From the NCBI RefSeq assembly GCF_012927105.1, contig NZ_JABBFV010000008.1, forward strand, positions 62,001-126,000: DNA of 64,000 nt. The letters are read 5' to 3'. The notes below the pieces were generated by a model. It did not search any database and had not been told where the DNA came from. It saw only the letters and a list, made by a program, of their open reading frames with translations. Positions within the stretch are counted from its first letter, which is position 1, and the number at the start of each line of letters is the position of its first letter. Below, piece by piece: positions 28,065 to 37,602 of this stretch. The translations under genes were made by a program, and so were the position numbers. The stretch comes from Sphingobium psychrophilum. GTDB taxonomy: Bacteria > Pseudomonadota > Alphaproteobacteria > Sphingomonadales > Sphingomonadaceae.

Positions 28065-30272
28065 ATGCGCGCCGCTGCCCTGATCCTGCTGCCGCTGTTG
28101 CTGGCGGCTATGCTGGCGCCGCTGCCCGCCTTGGCGGCACCGGAGGGCGCGGCCCCGGAAGCCGCGGCCATCGACGCGGGCGGGCGCACGGCGTCCGACG
28201 CGCTGCGCTATCCGATCGCCAAACGGCTGGACCTGATCGAGGATCATTTCGGCGTGAAGGTCGCCGACCCCTATCGCTGGCTCGAAAACGACCTGCGCGC
28301 CGACCCCGCGGTGCGCGACTGGGTGGGCCAGGAAAACGCCCTCACCCGCCGCTATCTCGACGATCTGCCGGGCCGCGAAGCGCTCAAGGGCCGGATGCAG
28401 GCGCTGCTCTCGCACGGCCGCTTCACCGTCCCGCGCAAGGCAGGCGGACGCTACTTCTACGGCTATAACAAGGGGCTGGAAAACCAGACCCCGCTCTATG
28501 TCCGCGAAGGGCTGACGGGCGCGCAACGGCTGCTGCTCGACCCCAATGACTGGACGAAGGACGGCGCGAGCGCGCTGGCGGAATGGACCCCCGCCCCCGA
28601 CGGCCGCACCCTCGCCTTCGCGGTGCAGGAGGCGGGCAGCGACTGGCGCACGCTCAAGCTGCTCGACGTCGATACCGGCAAAGTGCTGGACGACCGGGTC
28701 GACTGGGTGAAATTCTCGCAAATCGCCTGGGATGGACTGGCCGAGGGTTTTTTCTACTCCCGCTTCGCCGCGCCGCAGGAGGGCCAAGCCTTCCGCTCCG
28801 CCAGCCAGGACCAGCAACTCTATTATCACCGCATCGGCACGGCCCAGGCGCAGGACCAGCTGATCTACGCCACGCCCGATCGGCCCGCGCTCAGCCATCA
28901 GGCGCAGGTGACCGGCGATGGCCGCTGGCTGGTCATCAGCTCCTTCCAGGGGATCGATCCCCGCCGCGAACTCCATGTCGCCGAACTCACCGGCGGCCCG
29001 ATCAAGCCCCGCCTGCTGGTCAATGGACCGGCGCAGGACTGGCGCCTGATCGGCAGCAAGGGCACGACCCTCTTCTTCCTGACCGACGATCGTGCCCCCC
29101 ATATGCGGGTGGTAACGCTGGACGCCACGCGTCCGCGCCGGGGGCCACGGGAAGTGGTGCCCGAACGGCCCGAAACGCTGGCGGGCGGATCGCTGGTCGG
29201 CAACCGCATGATCCTCGCTTATATGAGCGACGCGCAGACCGTGGCCGAACTGGTCGAACTGGACGGGCGCAAGGTGACCGACGTGCCGCTACCGGGCTTT
29301 GGCACCGCGGCGGGCTTTGGCGGGCGGGAGGGCGACCCTGAAACCTTTTTCAGCTTCTCCGGCTTCGTCACCCCGTCCAGCATCTACCGCTTCGACACGG
29401 CCAGCCTGCAAAGCCAGATCTTCGCCCAGCCCGACCTCCCCTTCGACCCCACTGATTTCGGTATCGAACAGCGCCTCTACCCGTCGAAGGACGGCACGCT
29501 GATCCCGATGACGATCCTCCGCAAAAAGGCGCTGGCCGACCGCGCGATCGCCGCCCCGACCATCCTCTACGGCTATGGCGGCTTCAATATCAGCCTGACG
29601 CCCGGCTATTCGGCCACGCGCATGGCCTGGCTGGAACAGGGCGGCGCCTATGCCATCGCCAATCTGCGTGGCGGCGGCGAATATGGGAAGGCGTGGCACG
29701 ATGCCGGGCGCGGCGCGAACAAGCAGAATGTCTTCGACGATTTCATCGCGGCGGCGCAATATCTCAAGGCCAACGGCTTCACCCCGCCCGGTGGCCTCGC
29801 GATCGAGGGGCGATCCAATGGCGGATTGCTGGTGGGCGCGGTGGTCAACCAGCGCCCCGACCTCTTCGCCGCCGCGCTGCCCGCCGTCGGCGTCATGGAC
29901 ATGCTGCGCTTCGACCGCTTCACCGCCGGCCGCTACTGGATCGACGATTATGGATCGCCCGACAAGGCAGCCGATTTCCCGCTGCTCTACGGCTATTCGC
30001 CCTATCACAACATATTGGGCGGTAAGGATTACCCCGCCATCCTTGTGACCACCGCCGACACCGACGACCGCGTCGTCCCCGCCCACAGCTTCAAATATGC
30101 CGCCGCGCTCCAGGCTGCCGACCTGGGCGCCCGCCCCCGCCTGCTCCGCGTCGAAAACCGTGCCGGCCATGGCTCAGGCAAGCCGGTCGACAAGTTGATC
30201 GACGAATATGCCGACAGCTACAGCTTCGCGGCCTATTTCACCGGCCTGAAGATCAAGGCGAAACCGGAATAG
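28065..30272 (+). CDS. S9 family prolyl oligopeptidase
   Basis: 735 residues from the ATG that begins an Ala/Leu signal peptide (MRAAALILLPLLLAAML...ALA); an upstream in-frame TTG would spoil it. The beta-propeller domain follows (DPYRWLENDLRADPAVRDWV near residue 70), then the alpha/beta hydrolase domain with PTILYGYGGFNISLTPGYS, NLRGGGEYGKAWHDAG, nucleophile EGRSNGGLLVGA, DTDDRVVPAHSFK (Asp) and NRAGHGSGKP (His). Periplasmic peptidase cleaving after proline in short peptides. Close to the alpha operon but beyond its terminator. Confidence 0.95.
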   Translation: MRAAALILLPLLLAAMLAPLPALAAPEGAAPEAAAIDAGGRTASDALRYPIAKRLDLIEDHFGVKVADPYRWLENDLRADPAVRDWVGQENALTRRYLDDLPGREALKGRMQALLSHGRFTVPRKAGGRYFYGYNKGLENQTPLYVREGLTGAQRLLLDPNDWTKDGASALAEWTPAPDGRTLAFAVQEAGSDWRTLKLLDVDTGKVLDDRVDWVKFSQIAWDGLAEGFFYSRFAAPQEGQAFRSASQDQQLYYHRIGTAQAQDQLIYATPDRPALSHQAQVTGDGRWLVISSFQGIDPRRELHVAELTGGPIKPRLLVNGPAQDWRLIGSKGTTLFFLTDDRAPHMRVVTLDATRPRRGPREVVPERPETLAGGSLVGNRMILAYMSDAQTVAELVELDGRKVTDVPLPGFGTAAGFGGREGDPETFFSFSGFVTPSSIYRFDTASLQSQIFAQPDLPFDPTDFGIEQRLYPSKDGTLIPMTILRKKALADRAIAAPTILYGYGGFNISLTPGYSATRMAWLEQGGAYAIANLRGGGEYGKAWHDAGRGANKQNVFDDFIAAAQYLKANGFTPPGGLAIEGRSNGGLLVGAVVNQRPDLFAAALPAVGVMDMLRFDRFTAGRYWIDDYGSPDKAADFPLLYGYSPYHNILGGKDYPAILVTTADTDDRVVPAHSFKYAAALQAADLGARPRLLRVENRAGHGSGKPVDKLIDEYADSYSFAAYFTGLKIKAKPE

Positions 30273-30287
30273 ACGTTGTGAGGCCCG

Positions 30288-30614
30288 TCAATCGGGCGCA
30301 AGCACGGCAAGGATCGTTCCATGTCCAACGACCTGCGCGCCTTCTTGAATCAACCACTCGCGTCCCGGCTGTATGAGATCATTTATTTCCGGCCATATCC
30401 ACATGATGATATCCCGTTCTATCGTTTCACCCGGAGCAATTTCTTCTCCTTCGGCAAGGTCAATTGCGCCTACGCACATCCGGCTGTTGTCTGGGCCGCG
30501 GAAATTGTGATTGGGCCGATAACTGCTTTCCCCGCGCAACGGCGTGCGACGGCCCCCTTCCGCAGATGTGAGCAAATATATGCTTGCCTGGATCAGAATG
30601 GCATCGTCGGACAT
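30288..30614 (-). CDS. Orphan EF-Tu domain III-like protein
   Basis: 108 residues with no GTPase domain. YLLTSAEGGRRTPLRGESSY(RP) aligns by eye with [20 protein letters not shown] of the tuf product in this window, and LIQPGREWLIQEGAQVVGHG with the G-L-R-F-A-I-R-E-G-G-R-T-V-G-A-G stretch typical of the EF-Tu C-terminus. It thus looks like a free-standing beta-barrel domain III. Trp-rich insert (IIMWIWPEIND). AT-richer than its neighbours and convergent with the S9 peptidase gene (15 bp apart). Function unknown. Confidence 0.75.
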   Translation of the reverse strand: MSDDAILIQASIYLLTSAEGGRRTPLRGESSYRPNHNFRGPDNSRMCVGAIDLAEGEEIAPGETIERDIIMWIWPEINDLIQPGREWLIQEGAQVVGHGTILAVLAPD

Positions 30615-30722
30615 GCCATCATGCTAAGACAAGCCTAGCATCTCGACAAGCAGTCTCTCCCTGTTCAGCCCTCCGACAGCCTGCCTTCATTATACCGCCA
30701 CTCATCGCATGGAGACGCAGGC

Positions 30723-31334
30723 ATGATCGGGACCAAGACACGCTGGATGACCGGGGCGCTGGTAAGCGCAGGGCTGCTGATCGGCAGCGTGACCGCCGCC
30801 GAGGCGCGCCCGCGCTACGGCTATGACCGCGGCTGGAATGGCGGTGGCCATGGCGGCTGGAACCGGCATCATCGCCGGGGCGACGGCTTCGGTCTGGGCG
30901 ACGCGATCGGCGTCGCCGCGATCGTCGGCGCGGTGGCGATCGTCGCCTCGTCCATGAACAAGAACAAAAAGATCCGCGATCCGAACACCGGCGGCGAATA
31001 TGACGCGCCGCCCCCCAGCACCGGCACCGACGTCCGCAACGACGTGCCGCGCGACGACGCCGACTTTTCCGATATCGCCACGCAGGACGCCGGCATGACC
31101 GATACTTGCGCGCTCGCCGCCCGCGACGAAGCGCAGCAGCGCGAAGGCGGCTATGCCGAAGTCCGCCACATGGAAACGCCCCTCGCCACCGCCGACGGCT
31201 ATAATATCGACGGCTATGTCGAAACCCGCACCAGCTATCGCGCCAATGACGGCATCTCGCGCCGCTTCACCTGCGCCATGAAAAACGGCCGCGTCGCAGA
31301 GGTCTATCTCAGCCGCGACATCGCAGCCCGCTAA
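30723..31334 (+). CDS. Secreted Gly/His/Arg-rich N-terminus protein, unknown function
   Basis: 203 residues. Signal peptide ending in AEA (residues about 1-27), then a low-complexity Gly/Trp/His/Arg stretch (RGWNGGGHGGWNRHHRRGDG), a hydrophobic segment (GDAIGVAAIVGAVAIVASSM), a charged linker, and a C-terminal domain with two cysteines (MTDTCALAARDEAQ and RFTCAMKNGRVAEVYL). A conserved sphingomonad-type envelope protein in style; no named family recognised. Confidence 0.75.
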   Translation: MIGTKTRWMTGALVSAGLLIGSVTAAEARPRYGYDRGWNGGGHGGWNRHHRRGDGFGLGDAIGVAAIVGAVAIVASSMNKNKKIRDPNTGGEYDAPPPSTGTDVRNDVPRDDADFSDIATQDAGMTDTCALAARDEAQQREGGYAEVRHMETPLATADGYNIDGYVETRTSYRANDGISRRFTCAMKNGRVAEVYLSRDIAAR

Positions 31335-31377
31335 GAAAATAAAGACGGGCGAGTGCTGCGCGCTCTAGGGATAGCCC

Positions 31378-32019
31378 ATGCGCAGCCAGCCCCTTTCCCA
31401 CCATATGCTTGCCTTTGGCCTGGCCGCGCTGGCCGGCATGGTCGATGCGCTCGGCCTGCTGAGACTAGGCGGGCTGTTCGTATCCTTCATGAGCGGCAAT
31501 TCGACCCGCATGGCCGTGGGCGTCGCGACCGGCTCCGCGGTAGCGGCCACGGCTGCTGGCCTCATCGCCGCCTTCCTGGCCGGGGTCGTCGCGGGCGCGC
31601 TTTTGGCGCGACGGGCGGGCCGCTGGCGCAAGCAGGTGGTGCTGGCGCTGGTCCTGGTCCTGCTGATCATGGCGGCGCTGCTTGCGGATCGGCATGGCGA
31701 CCTGCTCACCCTGCCGATGGCGGCGGCGATGGGCGCGGTCAACAATGTCTTCCAGCGCGACGGCGAAGTCAGCATCGGCGTGACCTACATGACCGGCGCC
31801 CTCGTCAAGATGGGACAGTCGATCGCCGCCGCCCTGGCCGGCGGGCCACGCTGGGGATGGCTGCTATGGCTGATGCTGTGGCTCAGCCTGATTGCGGGCG
31901 CGATCGTCGGCACCGTCCTGTTCGGCGCCATCGGCCTTGACGCCTTGTGGGTCGCCTGCGCCTGGTCGTTGCTGCTGCTGGGATGGAGCCTGCGCCTGGG
32001 ACCGTTGCCCTTGGCATAA
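31378..32019 (+). CDS. YoaK family (DUF1275) membrane protein
   Basis: 213 residues, six hydrophobic segments. Family signature LAFGLAALAGMVDALGLLRL, then FVSFMSGNSTRMAVGVATG, and the repeat-like NNVFQRDGEVSIGVTYMTGA with LVKMGQSIAAALAGG. The ribosome binding site is AGGGA 7 nt upstream. Family members are inner-membrane proteins of unknown transport role. Ends 26 bp before the MFS gene. Confidence 0.88.
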   Translation: MRSQPLSHHMLAFGLAALAGMVDALGLLRLGGLFVSFMSGNSTRMAVGVATGSAVAATAAGLIAAFLAGVVAGALLARRAGRWRKQVVLALVLVLLIMAALLADRHGDLLTLPMAAAMGAVNNVFQRDGEVSIGVTYMTGALVKMGQSIAAALAGGPRWGWLLWLMLWLSLIAGAIVGTVLFGAIGLDALWVACAWSLLLLGWSLRLGPLPLA

Positions 32020-32045
32020 GCGCCGCGCGCGGATAGGCCGTTGCC

Positions 32046-33299
32046 ATGACCGCCCCGCCCGCTTCCCCCCGTCGCACCGCCGCGATCGCCTTCATCCTCA
32101 TCACGGCGCTGCTCGACGTCATGTCGATGGGCATCGTCATCCCGGTCCTGCCGCAACTGATCGAAACCCTGTCCGGCTCCGACGCGGCGGCCGGCATGTG
32201 GAACGGCCTGTTCGTCGCGCTCTGGGCGGGGATGCAGTTCATCTGCTCGCCCCTGATCGGCTCGCTGTCCGACCGCTTCGGCCGCCGCCCGGTGATCCTC
32301 ATCTCGGTCGCGGGGCTGGCGCTCGACTATGTGCTGATGGCGCTGGCCCCCAATCTCTGGTGGCTGGCATTGGGCCGCATCCTGGCGGGCGTCACCTCGT
32401 CCAGCTTCACCTCCACCTTCGCCTATATGGCCGACATCACCCCGCCACAGGATCGCGCCAGGGGCTATGGCCTGATCGGCGCAGCCTTCAGCGCAGGCTT
32501 CGTCGCCGGGCCGCTGATCGGCGGCCTGCTGGGCGAAATTTCGGTGCGTGCGCCCTTCTGGGCCGCTGCCGCCTTGTCCGCCCTCGCCTTCGTCTACGGC
32601 TTCTTCGTCCTGCCCGAATCTCTGGCCCCGGCAAAGCGCATGGCCTTCAGCTGGCGCCGCGCCAACCCCTTCGGCGCGCTCAAACTGCTCCGCTCGCACC
32701 CGGAACTCTCCAGCCTCGCCTTCGGCAATTTCCTCCTCTATTTCGCCCACCATATCTTCTCCGCTATCTTCGTCCTCTATGCCGGCGACCGCTATGGCTG
32801 GGGCGCGTGGCAGGTGGGCGGGCTGCTGGCGCTGGTCGGTCTGATGGACATGGGGGTGCAGGGACTGCTGGTCGGTCCCGTGGTGAAACGGCTGGGCGAC
32901 CGCACCACCATGGTCGTGGGCCTCTGCTTCGGCGCGATCGGCATTGCGTCCATGGGTCTGGCATCGACCGGCTGGCTGTTCATCGCCGCCATGCTCCCCA
33001 ATGCGCTCTGGGGCCTGGCCATGCCGACGATCCAGTCGCTGATGACCCGCCACGTCTCCGAATCCGAACAGGGCCAGTTGCAGGGTGCGAACAACAGCGT
33101 CGGCGCGATCGCCGGCATCATCTCGCCGCTCTTCTTCGGCGCCATCTATTCGCTGTCGGTCGGCCCCCGGCCGACCCTGCCTTTCATCGGCAGCGCCTTC
33201 CTGATCGCCGCCGCCGTGCTGGCCTTCGCCGCGCTGATCGGCTGGCGCGCCGGCCAGCAGTTCAAGCCGCAACTGGACATATCGGGGCCGGGCGACTAA
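32046..33299 (+). CDS. MFS efflux transporter, TetA-like
   Basis: 417 residues, 12 predicted transmembrane helices. The A-motif loop [20 protein letters not shown] and the drug/H+ antiporter C-motif ([14 protein letters not shown]) place it in the DHA1/TCR-type group, similar in pattern to TetA. Substrate unknown; no repressor gene is adjacent, so it is probably a general exporter rather than a dedicated resistance gene. It follows the DUF1275 gene and precedes guaA by 43 bp. Confidence 0.88.
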   Translation: MTAPPASPRRTAAIAFILITALLDVMSMGIVIPVLPQLIETLSGSDAAAGMWNGLFVALWAGMQFICSPLIGSLSDRFGRRPVILISVAGLALDYVLMALAPNLWWLALGRILAGVTSSSFTSTFAYMADITPPQDRARGYGLIGAAFSAGFVAGPLIGGLLGEISVRAPFWAAAALSALAFVYGFFVLPESLAPAKRMAFSWRRANPFGALKLLRSHPELSSLAFGNFLLYFAHHIFSAIFVLYAGDRYGWGAWQVGGLLALVGLMDMGVQGLLVGPVVKRLGDRTTMVVGLCFGAIGIASMGLASTGWLFIAAMLPNALWGLAMPTIQSLMTRHVSESEQGQLQGANNSVGAIAGIISPLFFGAIYSLSVGPRPTLPFIGSAFLIAAAVLAFAALIGWRAGQQFKPQLDISGPGD

Positions 33300-33342
33300 C
33301 CGGGCGCGAATCCCTTCCACCGCTCGACATAAAGGCGATTCG

Positions 33343-34902
33343 ATGACGCTGCCCCTTCAGGATTCCATCCTTATCGTGGACTTCGGCAGCCAGGTGACCC
33401 AGCTCATCGCCCGGCGCGTCCGCGAAGCCGGCGTCTATTCCGAAATCGCTCCCTTCAATACCGCCGCAGAGGCGTTCGCACGGATGCAGCCCAAGGGCGT
33501 CATCCTGTCGGGCGGCCCCTCCTCGGTGATGTGGGAAGACAGCCCCCGCGCGCCCCACGCCCTCTTCGACGCCGGCATTCCCATCCTGGGCATATGCTAC
33601 GGCCAGCAGACGATGATGCAGCAGCTCGGCGGCAATGTCGAAGGCGGCGAGAGCGGCGAATTTGGCCGCGCCTTCATCGAAGTGAAGAAGGGCTGCGCCC
33701 TGTTCGACGGCCTATGGAGCGAAGGCGAAAAGCATCAGGTGTGGATGAGCCATGGCGACAAGGTCACGACCCTTGCCCCCGGCTTCGAAGTCGTCGCCAC
33801 CAGCGAAGGCGCGCCCTATGCCGTCACCGCGAACGAGGCCAAGCGCTTCTACGCCACCCAATTCCATCCCGAAGTCGTCCACACCCCCGACGGCGGCAAG
33901 CTGCTCGCCAATTTCGTCCGCCATGTCTGCGGCCTCGCCGGCGACTGGACCATGGCCGAATTTCGCGCGACCAAGATCGCCGAAATCCGCGCGCAGGTCG
34001 GTTCCGGCCGCGTCATCTGCGGCCTGTCCGGCGGCGTCGACAGCGCGGTCGCCGCGGTCCTGATCCACGAAGCGATCGGCGATCAGCTGACCTGCGTCTT
34101 CGTCGACCATGGCCTGATGCGCCTGGGCGAAGCCGAACAGGTGGTCAGCCTGTTCCGCGAACATTATGGCATCAAACTGGTGCATGTGAATGCCGAGGAA
34201 CGCTTCCTCGGCGGCCTCGCCGGCCTCACCGACCCGGAAAAGAAGCGCAAGTTCATCGGCGGCGAATTTATCAAGGTTTTCGAGGAAGAAGCCGCGAAGA
34301 TCGGCGGCGCCGACTATCTGGCGCAGGGCACCCTCTATCCCGACGTCATCGAATCGGTCAGCTTCACCGGCGGGCCTTCGGTGACGATCAAGTCGCACCA
34401 TAATGTCGGCGGCCTGCCCGACCGCATGAACATGAAGCTGGTCGAACCCTTGCGCGAACTGTTCAAGGACGAAGTGCGCGTGCTGGGCAAGGAACTCGGC
34501 CTGCCCGACATCTTCGTCGGCCGTCACCCCTTCCCTGGCCCTGGCCTTGCCATCCGCATCCCCGGCGAAGTGACCAAGGAACGCTGCGACATCCTGCGCA
34601 AGGCGGACTTCATCTATCTGGAGGAAATCCGCAACGCAGGCCTCTACGACGCGATCTGGCAGGCGTTCGCCGTGCTGCTCCCGGTCCGCACCGTGGGCGT
34701 CATGGGCGATCTGCGCACCTATGACAGCGTCTGCGCCGTGCGCGCCGTGACCTCGACCGACGGCATGACCGCCGACATCTACCCCTTCGACGCCGCCTTT
34801 TTGAGCCGCGTCGCGACCCGCATCATCAACGAGGTCAAGGGCATCAACCGCGTGGTCTATGACTATACCAGCAAGCCGCCGGGCACGATCGAGTGGGAGT
34901 AA
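33343..34902 (+). CDS. guaA: GMP synthase (glutamine-hydrolysing)
   Basis: 519 residues. Converts XMP to GMP. Class I amidotransferase domain: [15 protein letters not shown] with the nucleophilic Cys and [14 protein letters not shown] with the His-x-Glu; ATP-PPase domain with the P-loop [12 protein letters not shown]; and the C-terminal dimerisation domain ([20 protein letters not shown], ending [11 protein letters not shown]). All catalytic residues are present. Followed by a strong hairpin. Confidence 0.98.
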   Translation: MTLPLQDSILIVDFGSQVTQLIARRVREAGVYSEIAPFNTAAEAFARMQPKGVILSGGPSSVMWEDSPRAPHALFDAGIPILGICYGQQTMMQQLGGNVEGGESGEFGRAFIEVKKGCALFDGLWSEGEKHQVWMSHGDKVTTLAPGFEVVATSEGAPYAVTANEAKRFYATQFHPEVVHTPDGGKLLANFVRHVCGLAGDWTMAEFRATKIAEIRAQVGSGRVICGLSGGVDSAVAAVLIHEAIGDQLTCVFVDHGLMRLGEAEQVVSLFREHYGIKLVHVNAEERFLGGLAGLTDPEKKRKFIGGEFIKVFEEEAAKIGGADYLAQGTLYPDVIESVSFTGGPSVTIKSHHNVGGLPDRMNMKLVEPLRELFKDEVRVLGKELGLPDIFVGRHPFPGPGLAIRIPGEVTKERCDILRKADFIYLEEIRNAGLYDAIWQAFAVLLPVRTVGVMGDLRTYDSVCAVRAVTSTDGMTADIYPFDAAFLSRVATRIINEVKGINRVVYDYTSKPPGTIEWE

Positions 34903-34942
34903 ATCGGATAAAATGGCCGTCCGGGGGACGGCCATCCGATTT
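34902..34942 (+). terminator. Terminator after guaA
   Basis: Inner ATGGCCGTCC and GGACGGCCAT stem (10 bp, GGG loop) extended by AAATCGGA/TCCGATTT arms, the right arm ending in TTT. Begins within the guaA stop codon region. Confidence 0.85.
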
Positions 34943-34980
34943 ACTCGGCGGCGCAAGCCGCCGCAGCGGTGGAGACTGAC

Positions 34981-36153
34981 ATGACCGGTCCCTCCCTTGG
35001 CCACCCCGTCTATCGGGACATGCCAACCACCATCTTCGAACATATGTCCGCCCGCGCCCGCGACACCGGCGCGATCAACCTGGGACAGGGTTTTCCCGAA
35101 GGCCCCGGCCCGCGCGCCGTGTTGCAAGCCGCCGCCGACGCGCTGCTGACCCGGTCCAGCCAATATCCGCCCATGGCGGGCCTGCCCGAACTGCGCGCCG
35201 CGATCGCCGACCATTATGCCCGCCACCAGCAACTCGACCTCAACCCGCAGGAAGTGATCGTGACCTCCGGCGCGACCGAAGCGATCGCCGCCAGCCTGCT
35301 GGCGCTGGTAAAACCGGGCGACGAAGTGCTGATGCTGGCTCCGCTCTATGACGCCTATCTGCCGCTGGTCGAACGGGTCGGCGGCGTCGCGAAGGTGGTG
35401 ACGCTGACCCCGCCCGACTGGCGCGTCACGCGCGAAGCGCTGAGCGCAGCGATCACGCCCCGCACCCGCATCCTGCTGATGAACAATCCGGTGAACCCGA
35501 CCGGCATCGTCCTGCGCGAGGCGGAACTGGCTCTGCTCGCCGACCTGTGCGTGACTCATGATCTGGTGGCGCTGTGCGACGAAGTCTGGGAACAGACCGT
35601 CTATGACGGCGTCCCCCACCGCCCATTGATCGCCCTGCCCGGTATGCGCGAGCGGACAGTGAAGATCGGGTCGGCGGGCAAGATCTTCTCCGTCACCGGG
35701 TGGAAGGTCGGCTGGATGTGTGCCGCCCCGCCGATCGCCACGCTGCTGGCGCGCGCCCATCAATTCCTGACCTTCACCACTCCGCCCGGCCTGCAATGGG
35801 CAGTGGCGGAAGGTCTGGCCTATCCCGACGCCTGGTTCTCCGACCAGCGCGCCGCCTATCAGGCGTCACGCGACCGGCTGGCGGCGGGCCTTGGTGCGGC
35901 GGGCTATGTCGTGCAGCCCAGCGGCGCCACCTGGTTCCTGTCGATCGACCTGCCGGCATCAGGCATCGCGCTGGACGATGTGACCTTTTGCGAGCGGATC
36001 ATCGAGGAGGCCGGGGTGGCGGCGATCCCGATCAGCGCCTTCTACCCCGCAAAGCCAGTGACCCATCTGGTCCGCCTCTGCTTTTCCAAGAGCGACGATA
36101 CGCTCGATCAGGCGATCGAGCGGCTCGCCGCCTTCCGCGCGACGCTCGGCTGA
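34981..36153 (+). CDS. Class I/II pyridoxal-phosphate aminotransferase
   Basis: 390 residues from the ATG 6 nt after GGAG; a GTG four codons upstream is an alternative. Fold-type I aminotransferase of the methionine/kynurenine group: INLGQGFPEGPGPRAV, SQYPPMAGLPELRAAIADHY, VTSGATEAI (cofactor phosphate loop), MNNPVNPTGIVL, ALCDEVWEQTVYDG and IGSAGKIFSVTGWKVGW with the Schiff-base lysine. Substrate preference cannot be read from sequence. Its last 46 bp overlap the convergent membrane-protein gene. Confidence 0.92.
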   Translation: MTGPSLGHPVYRDMPTTIFEHMSARARDTGAINLGQGFPEGPGPRAVLQAAADALLTRSSQYPPMAGLPELRAAIADHYARHQQLDLNPQEVIVTSGATEAIAASLLALVKPGDEVLMLAPLYDAYLPLVERVGGVAKVVTLTPPDWRVTREALSAAITPRTRILLMNNPVNPTGIVLREAELALLADLCVTHDLVALCDEVWEQTVYDGVPHRPLIALPGMRERTVKIGSAGKIFSVTGWKVGWMCAAPPIATLLARAHQFLTFTTPPGLQWAVAEGLAYPDAWFSDQRAAYQASRDRLAAGLGAAGYVVQPSGATWFLSIDLPASGIALDDVTFCERIIEEAGVAAIPISAFYPAKPVTHLVRLCFSKSDDTLDQAIERLAAFRATLG

Positions 36154-36620
36154 CGCACGATCGCCGCGCCCAGGATCAGCATCGCAATCAGCAGCAACCC
36201 CTGCGCCGCCAGGAAGGGCGGCTCCGTCCCTGTCGGCGCAAAGGCGTTGAGCACCGGCACCTTGAGGAAGCTCTGCACCACCAGCACGAACAGGTTGAGC
36301 CACAGCGCCGCGGTCGCGCTCACCGCATAAATGACTTGTGCCCGGCCACGCAGTTTCAGGCCATAAAGCGCGACAAAAGCGACGATCAGCACTAAGGTCG
36401 AGACGATCCCGACCCCGATCGCCGGCGTAAAGCCGCGAAAGGGAAAGAGGAAGCCGGTCAGGCTGGTCAGCAGCGTCGTGCCGAGGAAAAGGGCCTGGAT
36501 GCGGGGCAGGAACATTCCCTTCGCCTGCGCCAACAGGGCAGCAAGTCCCGTTACAATGCCGATCAGGCTGATCGCGACATGCAGCGCGATAAAGGCCGGA
36601 ATGGAAAGACCGAGGATCAT
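36108..36620 (-). CDS. Hypothetical five-helix membrane protein
   Basis: 170 residues from an ATG behind GGAGAAAC. Mostly hydrophobic, with five likely transmembrane helices (for example IPAFIALHVAISLIGIVTGL, FLGTTLLTSLTGFLFPF, IVSTLVLIVAFVALYGLKL, AALWLNLFVLVVQSFLKV, GLLLIAMLILGAAIV). No family recognised. It overlaps the 3' end of the aminotransferase gene by 46 bp on the opposite strand; a REP element follows its start. Confidence 0.8.
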   Translation of the reverse strand: MILGLSIPAFIALHVAISLIGIVTGLAALLAQAKGMFLPRIQALFLGTTLLTSLTGFLFPFRGFTPAIGVGIVSTLVLIVAFVALYGLKLRGRAQVIYAVSATAALWLNLFVLVVQSFLKVPVLNAFAPTGTEPPFLAAQGLLLIAMLILGAAIVRQPSVARKAASRSIA

Positions 36621-36653
36621 GATGTTTCTCCTTGGGAAAATTGCTCCCCTTCC

Positions 36654-36742
36654 CGTCATCCCCGCGAAGGCGGGGATCCATCTCCCAACAGCGCATCCAT
36701 GTGCAACGTCAGGGATGGATTCCCGCCTGCGCGGGAATGACG
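36654..36742. repeat. REP palindrome, variant of the CCCGC...GCGGG family
   Basis: CGTCATCCCCGCGAAGGCGG (ending GGAT) and ATTCCCGCCTGCGCGGGAAT (ending GACG), inverted, around about 40 nt. Outer CGTCAT/ATGACG ends distinguish it from the copies at 18317 and 46405. Confidence 0.85.
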
Positions 36743-36749
36743 AATAGGG

Positions 36750-37535
36750 TCAGGCTTTTATCATATACCGCGCCGCCGCATCCTTGAGCGACAGGCCCGG
36801 CCGCAACGCCCCCCGCGCGGCGAGATAGGCGTCCAGGTCGCCCCGGTCCGGCAGCGCGGGAATGGTGATCGGCTCGCCCATGTCCAGGCCGGCCAGCGCC
36901 GCGTCGACCATCACCTCGACATCCATTACCATGTCCGCCGGGATGCCCGCGATCTGCGCGGCGGTCCAGATCGCCGTCCGGGTGATCCCCGGCAGCACCG
37001 CCTGCACCTTCACGCCCTTGCCACCCAGTTCGACCTGCAACGCCTCGGTAAAGGCCAGGACATAGGCCTTGCTCGCGGGATAAACCGCAGTGAAGCCATC
37101 GGGCATCAGCGCAGTGACCGACGTGATGTTGATCAGCGTCCCCGCACCCTTGGCCGACAGCCGCGGCGCAATGGCCCGCGACAGCCGCGTCACTGCCAGG
37201 ATGTTGAGCGCGATCATGCCGGAAAGATAATCCGGGTCGGTTTCGACGAAGCCCTGTTCGCCCGCAATGCCCGCATTGTTGACCAGGCCGGTGATGGCGT
37301 CGTCATCGCGCAACCGCGCCTCGATCCGGGCCAGATCGTCGACCTTGGCCAGATCGGCGGCGATCACCTCGACGCGCACGCCGGTCTGCTCGCGCAAACT
37401 GGCGGCCAGCGCCTCCAGCTTGTCCGCCCGCCGGGCGACCAGGATCAGGTTGGCGCCGCGCCTGGCGAAGCGATCGGCATAGACCGCGCCAATGCCGTCC
37501 GACGCGCCGGTGATGAGAATGGTTTCGTTGGTCAT
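36750..37535 (-). CDS. SDR family NAD(P)-dependent oxidoreductase
   Basis: 261 residues. Classical short-chain dehydrogenase: cofactor motif TGASDGIGAVYADRFARR, VNNAGIAGEQGF, catalytic NITSVTALMP Ser and YPASKAYVLAFTEALQ Tyr-x3-Lys. Substrate unknown. Lies 67 bp after the alpha/beta hydrolase gene on the same strand with a palindrome between, possibly one regulatory unit with the GlxA-type regulator. Confidence 0.92.
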   Translation of the reverse strand: MTNETILITGASDGIGAVYADRFARRGANLILVARRADKLEALAASLREQTGVRVEVIAADLAKVDDLARIEARLRDDDAITGLVNNAGIAGEQGFVETDPDYLSGMIALNILAVTRLSRAIAPRLSAKGAGTLINITSVTALMPDGFTAVYPASKAYVLAFTEALQVELGGKGVKVQAVLPGITRTAIWTAAQIAGIPADMVMDVEVMVDAALAGLDMGEPITIPALPDRGDLDAYLAARGALRPGLSLKDAAARYMIKA

Positions 37536-37557
37536 GGGAAGTCTCCTTTGAAAGACT

Positions 37558-37592
37558 CCCGTTCGTTTCTCGACACGCTCGAAACGAACGGG
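37558..37592. repeat. Short palindrome, CCCGTTCGTTTC/GAAACGAACGGG
   Basis: Perfect 12-bp arms around TCGACACGCTC. It shares the CGTTCGTTTC core with the 16714 element and so is probably a truncated member of that family. Sits between the hydrolase stop and the SDR start; it could also act as a weak terminator. Confidence 0.75.
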
Positions 37593-37602
37593 GTCGATAG
37601 TG

